From NCBI RefSeq assembly GCF_023065955.2, contig NW_026623008.1, positions 22,874,001-22,938,000 of the forward strand: a stretch of DNA of 64,000 nucleotides, in the 5' to 3' direction. This DNA is from Ursus arctos. Its lineage: Eukaryota; Chordata; Mammalia; Carnivora; Ursidae. The position numbers were made by a program, and so were the translations under genes. Shown here piece after piece: positions 37,201 to 49,200 of this stretch (positions within the stretch are counted from its first letter, which is position 1; every line of letters begins with the position of its first letter). The notes under the pieces are model-generated. The model did no database searches and had not been told where the DNA came from. It was given only the letters and a program-made list of their open reading frames with translations.

Positions 37201-40200
37201 TTTTTAAAGATTTTATTTATTTATTTGAGAGACACAGAGAGAGAAAGCACGTGTGCACAAGCACGAGCAGGGGGCGGGGCAGAGGGAGAGGGAGAAGCAG
37301 GCTCCCCCCTAAGCAGGGAGCCTGACACGGTGCTTGATCCCAGGACCCCGGGATCATGACCTGAGCTGAAGGCAGACACTTAACTGACTGAGCTACCCAG
37401 GTACCCCTAAAAAATGATTTCCTAATTGCTTTATTAGAAAGAATGGATTGCTAAAAACAGTTTGAAAACTAATAGTATGGAGAATGCTCAGGATGCCACT
37501 TCTAGACTGAAAATGCAAGAATTACTAAAAGCTTCGTTTTCTGTTGAGAATTCTGATGAGTAAAATGCAACACGATGTTTTCCCCCTTAGATACGCAGAG
37601 GTTATTAAACTCCTACACTTACAAACCTAGAACAGGAAACAATTAACAAAGCATTCCAACGTGGCAAGTAACTAAAAGGCAAATATAAAAGGCTGTTCAA
37701 CAAAGAATTAATTATAAGTAATATGTTAAAATTAAGAATAATGAACTGGTTAAAAAGCAGTCACCTTTAGGTGATGTGACATACTGCACATTAAAATAAA
37801 TATTACCTTCAGTAATAAAATATTTATTTCAAATCATGTTTAATTAAGGGAGAAGAGAAGCAAGAAACTGAAAGAAGGATAGAAAAGAGACATACAGGGG
37901 CGCCTGGGTGGCTCAATTGGTTGAGTATCCGACTCTTGATTTCAGCTCAGGTTATGATCTCAGGGTGGTAAGATTCAGCCCCATGTAGGGCCCCACCCTC
38001 AGCAGGGAGTCTGCTTCTCTCCTTCTCCTTCTCCCTCTGCCCCCCCACCCTGCGAGCATGTGCGTGCTCTAATAAAAACAAAAAAACCCAAAAAAACAGA
38101 CAGACTTTCACAATGGAGAGTAGCTGAAAAAAGAAAAGCCAAGTAAAGACAGAAAGATAAACATGAAGAAGGAGATAAAGAAGAAAAGATGAAAGAAAGT
38201 CAGAGAAAAGGTAAAGGCAGGAAAGCTGGAAATAAACATGAGTAAGTTCCTAGATGCTTATTATAGCAGGCCCTTGATGAATGTAAGTAAAATTCTTTAG
38301 GGTATTATCATTTCTTACTGCCTTTTGAAAGGCCAATGAGTAAATTAGTTACTGTTAAAGACTCTCCAACTATGGCACATGTAGGTTAAGAGCTCTGAGC
38401 TTTGGAACCATTCCTAAGCTGCAGACTCTTGTCCTAGCCAAACATCAAGGGGCCCCAACTGATTGGGTTTATTATAAAAATGATTTAGTAGGAAAAAATA
38501 TGATTCAGTAGAAAAATATGCCAAAGCAGATGATTCAGTATGTCAGTGTCACCACCTTTAACTATGAAAAGAAAACAAATTCATTTAAAAAAGCAACAAT
38601 CACAGGTTTAGTGTGGTTTCTCAGATGTACTACTTTGAGGTCCTTCCTGGTTTAACCATTAAAAGACTACCCAGAGGGGCACCTGGGTGGTTCAGTTGGT
38701 TAAGCATCTACCTTTGGCTCAGGTCATGATCCCAGGGTCCTGGGATCGAGCCCTGCGTCAGGCTCCTTGCTCAGCAGGGACCTTGCTCAGCAGGGAGCCT
38801 GTTTCTCCCTCTCCCTCTGCCTGCTGTTTCCTTGCTTGTGCTTTCTCTCTCTGTCAAATAAATAAATAAAATCTTAAAAAGAGTATCAGAATCCAAAATT
38901 AGAGCCAAAGAAAGAATAAAATGGTTGGTCCTACAAAGTAGTATGTCCTTATGTGCCCTTGAAATAAAAGTTACTATTTTTAGGCCTCATTTTCCTCATT
39001 TGAAAAGGAGGGTGCAATGGTGAGTATAGCATAATGTATAAATTTGCTGAATCACTATGCTGTATACCTTTATCTCATTTAACATGTATCAACCACACTC
39101 AAATAAAAATAATGATAAAAAAGTAAAATGAGGATGCTGGATGAGATCAATGGCTCCCAAATTGTTAGACCTGCTACATCAAATCATATGAGGAACAGGT
39201 TTAAGAATTCTGGTTCTTAAAAACACAATACCATTTACATTAGCACCCAAAAAAGAGAACTATTTAGGTATAAACTTAACAAAACATGTACAGGACTTAC
39301 ATGAGGAAAACTTCAAAACTCTGATGAATGAAATAAAAAAACCAGATAAATACAGAGATATTCCACGATCGTGCATAGGAAGACTCAATATTATTATTCT
39401 CAACTTTATAAATTCAATACAATTCCAACCAAAATTCTAGTAAGTGGTTTAATGGAAATCAACAAATTGATTCTAAAGTTCATATGGAGAGACAAAAGAC
39501 CCAAGACTGCCAACACAATATTGAAGTAGAAGACCAAAGTTGGAGGACTGATGATACCTGACTCCAAGACACACCATAGGGGCGCCTGGCTGGCTCAGTC
39601 TTAAGAGCATGTGACTTGTGATCTCAGGGTTACATGTTCAAGCCCCAGGTTGGGTGCAGAGATTACTTAAATAAATGTAAGTAAATAAAGAAATATTAAA
39701 AAAAAAAAGACTTACTATACAGCTACAGTAATCAAGACAGATTACTAGACAAGATTACTAGAGAAAGACTCTATCAATGGAAGAGAAGAGAACAGAGAGC
39801 CCAGAAACAGACCCCCATAAATACAGTCAACTGATCTTTGACAAAGGAGCAAAGGCAATGGAGCAAATGAGTTTCTTCAACTAATGGCACTGGAACAACT
39901 GGACATCCACATACAAAAAACATGCATCTAGACACAGACCTTGCACCTTTCACAAAATTTCAGAAAATTAACTCAAAATGGATCACACACCTAAATGTAA
40001 AGTACAATTTTTAGAAGGTAACAGAAGAAGACACAGATGACCTTGGGTATGGCAATGACTTTTTAGATACAATAACAAAGGCACAATCCATGAAATAAAT
40101 AATTGATAAACTGGACTTCATTGAAGTTAAAAACTTCTGCCTATGAAAGACAATGTCAAGAGAATGAGAAGATAAGCCACAAGATAGGGAGAAAATATTT

Positions 40201-43200
40201 GTATATCTGATAAGGGATTATTATCCAAAATGTACAAAGAACTCTTAAAACTCAACAGTAAGAAAACAACACTATTAAAAAATGAGATAAAGGGGCGCCT
40301 GGGTGACTCAGTTGGCTAATCGTCTGCCTTCGGCTTGAGTCATGATCTCAGGGTCCTGGGATCAAGCCCTACATTGGGCTCCCTGCTCAGTGGGGAGCCT
40401 GCTTCTCCCTCTCCCTCTGCCTGATGCTACTCCTGCTTGTGTGCTCTTTCTCTCTTTGCCAAATAAATAAATAAAATATCTATATATATATTTTAAAGAT
40501 TTTTATTTATTTGACAGAGATAGAGACAGCCAGCGAGAGAGGGAACACAAGCAGGGGGAGTGGGAGAGGAAGAAGCAGGCTCATAGCGGAGGAGCCTAAC
40601 GTGGGGCTCGATCCCATAACGCCGGGATCACGCCCTGAGCCAAAGCCAGACGCTTAACCTGCTATGCCACCCAGGCGCCCCGATAAATAAAATATTTTAA
40701 AAAATGCGCTAAAAATCTTAACAGACACCTCACCAAAGAAGATACATAGATGACAAAAAAACATATGAAGAAATGCTCCATATCATATGTCATTAGGAAA
40801 ATGTAAAAAAAAATTTTTTTTAAGTGAAAAAAAATTTTTTTTAAAGATTTTATTTATTTGACAGAGAGAGACAGCACAAGTAGGCAGAGAGGCAGGCAGG
40901 GGGAGAGGGGGAAGTAGGCTCCCTGCTGAGCAGTGAGCCCAACGCAGGGGTCGATCCCAGGACTGAGCCAAAGGCAGACGCTGAACCGACTGAGCCCCCC
41001 AGGTACCCCAGGAAAATGTAAATTAAAGCAACAGTGAGGTACCACTACATACCCATTAGGGAAGCCAAAATCTGAAGCACTGACACCACCACATAATGAT
41101 GTGGAGCATCAGGGATTCTCATTCACTGCTGGTGGGAATGCAAAATGGTAGAGCTACTTTGGAAGACAGATTTGTGTTTTTTTTTTTTTTTTTTAAAGAT
41201 TTTATTTATTTATTCGACAGAGATAGAGAGAGCCAGTGAGAGGGGGAACACAAGCAGGGGGAGTGGGAGAGGAAGAAGCAGGCTCATAGCAGAGGAGCCT
41301 GATGCGGGGCTCGATCCCGTAACGCCGGGATCACGCCCTGAGCCGAAGGCAGACGCTTAACCGCTGTGCCACCCAGGCGCCCCTGTGGTTTCTTTTTTAA
41401 GACTTTATTTTAAGTAGGATCGCCTGGGTGGCTCAGCCGTTAAGCGTCTGCCTTCAGCTCGGGTCATGATCCCAGGGTCCTGGGATCGAGCCCTGCATCA
41501 GGCTCCCTGCTGGGCCTCTCCCTCTGCCTGCTGCTCCCCCTACTTGTGCTTGCGCGCTCTCTGCCAAATAGATAAATAGAATCTTAAAAAAAAAAAAAAA
41601 AGATTTTATTTTTAAATAATCTCTACAACCAATGTGGGGCTCAAACTTAAAACCCCGAGATCAAGAGTTGCACGTTCCATCAACTGAGCAGTCAGGCACC
41701 CAGACTGGCGGTTTCTCAAAAACTAAATTTGCTCTTACCATATGATCTAGCAATTGGGGTCCTCAGCATTTACTCAAGAGAGGTGAAAAACTTAAGTCCA
41801 CACAAAACTCCCACATGGATGTTTATAGCAACTTTATTCATAATTGCCAACTCTGGGAAGCAACCGAGATGTCCTTTAGTAGGTGAAGGGATAAATAAAT
41901 TGCGGTACATCCAGACAATGGAATATTATTTGGTACTAAAAACAAATGAGCTACCAAACCAGGAAAGACGTGGAAGAATCTTTTTTTTTTTTTTTTTTAA
42001 GGGGATAGGAATTTATTGAATACACTGTAAGATAGTGGTGGGCAGGAGAGCAGAGGAGAGACTGCAAGACATGGAAGAATCTTAAAATGCATATTACTCA
42101 GTAAAAGAAACGAATCTCAAAAAGGCAAAATTATGGAGACAGTAAAAAGATCAGCGATTGTCAGGGGTGGGAGAAATGAATAGAAGGAGCACAGAGGACT
42201 TTTAAGGCAGCAAAAATACTCTGTATGATACCACCGTGATGGATACATGTCATTATATGTTTGTCCCAAACCACAGAATGTGTAACACTAAACGGGAACG
42301 CTAATATCAACTATGGACTTGGGTGATTATGATGTATCATTGTAGGTTTATCAATTGTAAAAAATGTACCACTCTGGTGGGGGTCATGGGGGAGGCTGTG
42401 CATATGTGGGGGCAGTGGTATATGGGAAATCTCTGTATCTTCCTCTCAATTTTGCTGTGAACCTAAACTGCTCTAAAAAAGACTTAATTTAAAAACAATC
42501 CCATTCTAGACCTACTGAACTAGAATCTATTTTTGTTTTTTGTTTTAAGAGTTTATTTATTTATTTGTCAAAGACAGAAGGAGAGAGCAGAAGCAGGTAG
42601 AGCAGCAGGCAGAGGGAGAAGCAGGCTCCCTGCTGAGCAATGAGCCTGATGTGGGATTCGATCCCACGACCTTGGGATCATGCCCTGAGCTGAAGGCAGA
42701 TGCTTAACCGACAGTCATCCAGGCATCCCAAGAATCTGGGTATTTTTAACAGGTTCTTCGGGTAGTCTGACATGAAGACAAGTTGGAAATCACTGGACTA
42801 AATGACCTTGTTACTAAACCATATACTGACCTTTTCATATAGTGACTAGACTTTAACAACAGCTTTGTAAGACAAATGTATTACTGTCACTATTCTAAAG
42901 ACTGAGAGGATCAGAAAAGTGAACTGCCTGAGATCACATAATTAGGTAAACAGCTCACTCAAGAATCCAATTCAGATGGTCCATTTCATTCCAAGTCACA
43001 GTGGTTCAACATGGTTCTAACATTCTACAAGATACTTAAAAAGACCTCCGTTTTTGGGGGCACCTGGGTGGCCCAGTCAGTTGAGTGTCTGACTTTTGGT
43101 TTTGGCTCAGGTCATGGTCTCAGGGTTGTGAGACTGAGCCCTACATCAGGCTCCACATGCAGCATGGAGTCTGCTTGTTCCTCGCCCTCCCAATCTACTC

Positions 43201-46200
43201 CCGCCACAACTCACTCTCTCTAAAATTAAAAAAAAAAAAAAAAAAAAACCACACACACACACACAAAAACAACTAAAAAAAAAGTAAAATTAAAAGACCT
43301 CTGTTTCAGGAAATGACCGCTAAAACAAAGTTGTGGAGAGGAGGCTACACCACAGGTGGAAGGCAAAATAAGTTCACATTATGCAACCTCAGAAACTGCA
43401 ACATACAGACAACACCCACCTTAACTGTCCCATCATCGCTGCCAGTGCAGACAAGCTGGGGACCCCTCCTGGCCGGATAACAGGAATTCACAAAGGAAGT
43501 ATGTCCTTTCAGCCTTTTAACCCTTTCGCCTGTTTCACTATCCCACACTGCCACAGTTTTATCTGTGGATGCGGAGAAGAGCATACTACAAGAGGAAGAA
43601 CAAAAAACAAGTGAAGACGAACAATAGCCATCCATCCTCCCCACTTGCCAAAATGTGCCAAACTCTTTAAGGCTACTGACATGTTGTACTCTTGACAATC
43701 TTGACACATGATGCAGGCATGCCGCATCCTACCTACCAAAATCCTACTGGTGCTCTAGACAGGGTTATGAGGTCTACCCCATAAAAATGTAAAAAAAAGT
43801 CTTTCTGTCAGTCCCCATGATATATTCCAACCTAATACAGTAGTTTTCTCAATCTTCCCTCCATTTTGATGGACAACGTTTTAGATACTTTCCCATCTGG
43901 AAATGTTTAATCATTCCCTGCTAAAGAGGGAAGACAGACTCGTAATTCCTGACCCAGTGACTCAGTAACTTTAACCCTTTCTCTAAAATTCAGTTTTTTT
44001 ATTTCATCTCTGAAAAAAAAAATTTTTTTTAAAGTATTATTATTTAAGTAATCTCTACACCCAAAAAGGGGCTTAAACTCATGACCCCGAGCTCAAGAAT
44101 CGCATGCTCCTTGGACTGAGCCAGCCAGGCGCCCCTGACAATGATTTCTAAGTTGTAATTGATTTTATAAGGCTTTCTTTACTCAAATATTAACAGGAAA
44201 AATGTATACAAGGCTACGTACCAGCTGATTCAGGGACCTTAGGATTTTAGAGGTCAGAGGTATAAAATAATGAACGTTTACTGAAATACTTAATGGGATT
44301 AATTAACTCTGTACAATTACATTTCTATATTACATACAGTTATTGTAAAATTACGTGATCATTAAAATGTTTATGATAAATGTATAAATGATACATTAGC
44401 TGAATAATGTTAAATGAAAAAAAGCAGCAGAAAAGATCATACATGAAACTCTAATGCACATGTAAAACCAAACAGCTTTAAGTAGGAAATAAACTTGAGA
44501 AAACCGTATCAAAATATTAACAGTGATTATCTTTGGATTGGTAGGAATATGGGCTACTTTTTTATTTATATGTTTTTGAGTTTCTCAAAAGAAATATTTT
44601 ATTGCTTGTATAGTAAAAATTGCTGATTTCTGCATATAAAATTACATTTTATGTCTTAAAAAAGGAACAAATTTGGGCTGCTGCTGTTAGATGACAGAAA
44701 TGTATTTACAAATGCATACATGGAACAAGAAATTGGGTTGACAGTGATAGGATAATAAAGTAGCTGCCCAAAATGAGGTCGTTTTTGACAGCAAAGTCTC
44801 CTGAGAAAGAAAACTAAAGGATGAAATGTGAAAGGATGCCAAGAAAAATTAGTATGAGAAGCAGCTGTCATTCCATTATGCAGACTACTTACTCACCTGC
44901 CATCAGTGTTATAATGCAGCTCCATCACAGCCCCACTGTGTCCCTTCAATGTGGCATAGTTATCACAGTCACCATAGACATTCCACAACACTGTTAGGAA
45001 GACAGGGGTTCTGTGATCATTACTACACAAAAGAAAACTCACCATTAACCATGGAAAAGGTACTTACAAATTTACCACAACAGTTTTGAGATTACACTCC
45101 CTTGGACACTATTGGCTCTACTGGCTGGACCAATTTTCCTGACATTAAAAACAAAAATAATGCAATATTTTCATATTTCATAAGGTTGACAAAAATTAGT
45201 TAATAGATACAATTTTGGGGGGCACCTGGGTGGCTCAGTCGGTTAAGCACCTGCCTTTGACTCAGGTCATGATCCTGGGGTCCTGAGATCAAACCCCACA
45301 TCGGGCACTCTGCTCGGTGGGGAGTCTGCTTCTCCCTCTGCCCTTCCCCCTGTTTATGTTCTCTCTCTGTCAAATAAATAAATAAAATCTTTAAAAAAAA
45401 TAGATGTAATTTTTCAAATCTTAAGCTTTTTGCTGTAATGTTAAAACAGTTGGTACTCACTACTACATGTTGGTTGAGTATGAAGAGACTGCAAAATGAT
45501 GGCACTTACAGAAAACCCAGGAAGCTGGAACTAACTTGAAGGTCACATGGCAACGACTTTATACTACATTTACTCGTTCCATATATACCATATACCTACA
45601 ACATGCCAGGTGCTAGGATAAAATGAGATAAACGAATAGACACAGTTCCTGTCCTCAGGGAACTTGGTCTAGCAAGGAATGAACTTTGATGAGTGTTATT
45701 AAGGAGCACCTGTATATGTAATAAGGTACATAGATATAGTAGTTATTTTTCTGTTGATAAACTGTTTGTTTGATGAAATAAACGTATCCATTCAACAATG
45801 TTCTGCAAAGACTACAAGTCTTCCAGATGCTTGGCCAGCATTAAGTTTAAGGATCACAGAACTAGAACACCTAAATCAAGACAGCCAAGACAGCTATCAT
45901 CCACAGACTTATAAGCAAAGAGCTAAAGGACTCACTTCATCTCACAATGCAATAAACGATGCCAGAACGACTTTTCTAAAGTGATTTCTTCAACTTACTT
46001 CTCAAAAATGGGTATTGCCAACTAGCAGCTCAGAATCTTGATGCAGATTTTTAAAGATTTTATTTTTAAGCGATCTCTACACCCAGTGTGGGGCTTGAAC
46101 TCATGACCCTGAGATCAAGAGTTACATGCTCCACCAACTAACTGAGCTAGCCAGGAGCCCCCCATTTTTTTTAATCTTTATTTTAAGTAGGCTCCACACC

Positions 46201-49200
46201 CAACATGGAGCTTGAACTCACAGTGCCAAGATCAAGGGTTGCATGCTCTACTAACTGAGCCTGCCAGGTGCCCTGAAATCTTTTTTTTTTTTTAAGATTT
46301 TATTTTTAAGTAATCTCTACACCCAACATGGGGCTTGAACCCACAACCCCAAGATCAAGAGTTGCATGCTCTACTGACTGAGCCAGCCAGGTGTCCCTTG
46401 GATGCAGATCCTAACGATCTACAGGTAGATTATCCAAGTGAGTTGCCACTTTGGGATCCCCAGCTCCCCTTTCTTTCCCATATGCTAGGATTCTATGAGT
46501 GGATCAAGAGGAAGGCCTCACATCTTTGGGAAAAGGAAAAGCTATCTTTCTCTTCATTACTTCCATTAATCCAGTATGCCTAGATCTCTTTTCTGGCTGA
46601 ATAAGCTCAAGATTTGTCTCCATGATGAAGATATTCTCAAAGCAGGGCAACTCACTTTCCAACTAGTAACATAATCCCTTCTGTATTTACCATATAGACC
46701 TTGAGGTCTATACCCAAGATCATTCAACATTCTTATTACACCGTTTTAGCATGTTAGCTACGTAGTTTGTGATATGACCAATTCAGACTGATACCTTCTT
46801 TGGCACTAAAGGTTTTTTTTTTTTTTTTTAAGATTATTTATTTATTTATTTGACAGAGATAGACAGCCAGCGAGAGAGGGAACACAAGCAGGGGGAGTGG
46901 GAGAGGAAGAAGCAGGCTCCCAGGGGAGGAGCCTGATGTGGGACTCGATCCCGGAACGCCGGGATCAGGCCCTGAGCCGAAGGCAGACGCCTAACGACCA
47001 CGCTACCCAGGTGCCCCCATGGCACTAAAGGTTTTAAAAAATAGGGGCGCCTGGGTGGCACAGTGGTTAAAGCGTCTGCCTTCGGCTCAGGGCGTGATCC
47101 CGGCGTTCCGGGGTCGAGCCCCACATCAGGCTCCTCCGCTATGAGCCTGCTTCTTCCTCTCCCACTCCCCCTGCTTGTGTTCCCTCTCTCGCTGGCTGTC
47201 TATCTCTGTCAAATAAATAAATAAAATCTTTAAAAAAAATAATAATAATCACTATTTATCAGACAGCAATTACTCCAAATTCAAAAACTCTCTCTTACAT
47301 ATCAGTCGATCAAATCCTGCAGATGCTAAGGTGGATCCATTGGGGTGAAACTTGCAGCAGTACACTTCCCCTTCATGTCCTGAGAGCAGCATGATTGGGG
47401 CTTGAAGGGAAGAACACCTTGGAGGTCCCTAAACAAAAAATAGAAGTACAGGGTAGTCATTACACACAGGCAAAGGAGGGTGCAAAAGACATGGGAAACA
47501 ATAATTGAGTAGATTTCTCCTGATTTAGAAAATGGCAACTCTTCTCATATTAAATGATGCCTCCAATTTGATCCCCTCCTGCTGTAGTGTCCAGTGTCTA
47601 CCTGTTTACTAACTACTCCCTCCCTCTCCTCCTGTCCCATAGCCAGCTTTTAATTGCTCAAACATGTTAAGCTCATTTCTGTCTGAGGATCTTTACACTT
47701 GTTGTTGCTCCTGATTGGAATCCTCTTCCCTTGATCTTCTTGTGTTTAGCTCCTTGCAGTTTCCTCGTCAGAAAGTCTTTCCTTTTTTTTTTTTTTAAGA
47801 TTTTATTTGTTTATTTGACAGAGAGAGAGAGACAGCCAGCAAGAGAGGGAACACAAGCAGGGGGAGTGGGAGAGGAAGAAGCAGGCTCCCGGCAGAGCAG
47901 GGAGCCCGATGTGGGGCTCAATCCCAGGACCCTGGGATCACGCCTGCAGCCGAAGGCAGACGCTTAATGACTGAGCCACCCAGGTGCCCCCAGAAAGTCT
48001 TTCCTTGATCACTCAAACTCAAGCAACCACCACACCTCTCCTCTGTATTCCATTAATCCTACTGTACTTTTTCACAGCACTTACCACTACCGCAAATTAC
48101 CTTCCTTATGTATTTGTTTACACATTTGTTCTTTTTCCCCAATAGAAAAGCACCCTTGAGTGCAGGGACCTTGTAAGTGCTTGTGTCATTCACCACTGTT
48201 TTCCCAGTCTCTAGCTCATTTCATTAATGACTGAACTGTGCTTCCCAACCACCCAGCAGGGTACATATTACCCAGGAAAGTAGTTTTGATTATGGTCTCG
48301 ACACTAAGCCTATGCTTGGACAATTCAATGAAATCAAGGCTGATATTCTTTTCAGAGAGAAGCACTGGTACACTATCAATAGTCTCCAAATGTCTTTAGT
48401 AGTTACCAGTTCACTCATTTATTTAAAAAAAATATATTATGTGCCAGGCACTGTTCTAGGCACTGGAAAAATAGTACTGAACAAAATAAACAATGGAGTT
48501 TGTGTTCTAGTGGAAAGGAGGAAGAGGAGAGAGGGAGAGAGAAAACAAATAAAACATACAGCAGGTGGTAGGTGCTATGGGAAAAAAAAGCTATGTGGAT
48601 TAATGCATATGGGGTATTGCAATATAAAACAGGGTAGTCAGGAAAGCCCTCACAGAAAAAGTGATATCTGAACAAAGATTTGGAGGAGCCGAGTGTGTAA
48701 ACCATGTGGATATTTTGAAGAAGAGCATTCTGGTAGAGTGCAGCAAAAACAAAGGCTTTGAGGCAAGAGCATGGAAGCCGACAAGACTGGAGCAGGGTGA
48801 GCAATGAAAAATAGGTAAATCTGAGAGGTAAAGGGAAAATGCGCAAAAGATTCTAAGGATTTTGGGGGCTCTTCGGTGGCTCAGTCGTTAAGCATCTGCC
48901 TTCAGCTCAGGTCATGATCCCAGCATTCTGGGATCAAGCCCCGCATCGCTCAGCGGGAAGCCTGCTTCTCCCTCTCCCACTCCCCCTGCTTGTGTTCCCT
49001 CCCTCGCTGTGTCTCTCTCTGTCAAATAAATAAAATCTTAAAAAAAAAAAAAGATTGTAAGGATTTTGGTTTAACTCTGGGTTATGTGGAAAGCCACTGA
49101 AAGTTTTCAGCAGAGGGTAACACGATCTGATGTTTAGCAGGATTCTCTGGCCGCTGGACTGAGAAGAGGCTGACCATACAAGGGCAGAAATAGGAATACC

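Larger units (their letters stand above)
39215..42485 (+). mobile_element. L1 LINE 3' half, interrupted by at least six insertions
   Basis: L1 ORF2/3' UTR order is visible: CATTTACATTAGCACCCAAAA (39230), AACTTCAAAACTCTGATGAATG, CAATTCCAACCAAAATTC, CTGATCTTTGACAAAGGAGC, ATCAAAAC-type 3' motifs, TTCACTGCTGGTGGGAATGC, CAATGGAATATTATTTGG and GAACCTAAACTGCTCTAAAAA. The frame is destroyed. SINEs lie at 39579, 40292 (with one nested), 40814, 41177 and 41391 (with one nested), and a tiny retrocopy at 41981. Confidence 0.85.
31187..43419 (-). other. SNRNP40: SNRNP40 intron 4
   Basis: The largest intron (12.2 kb), donor GTGGGT, acceptor CAG. It holds two L1 blocks, about 15 SINEs and an unclassified C-rich repetitive block. 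31.2-32.4 kb shows nothing recognisable apart from a CA repeat. Confidence 0.9.
44991..47298 (-). other. SNRNP40: SNRNP40 intron 2
   Basis: GTAAGA donor, CAG acceptor. It contains six Can-SINEs and an L2 piece. Confidence 0.9.

Noticed and set aside
48415..48846. 143-codon minus-strand frame in SNRNP40 intron 1
   Set aside because: Lies within the L2 relic.
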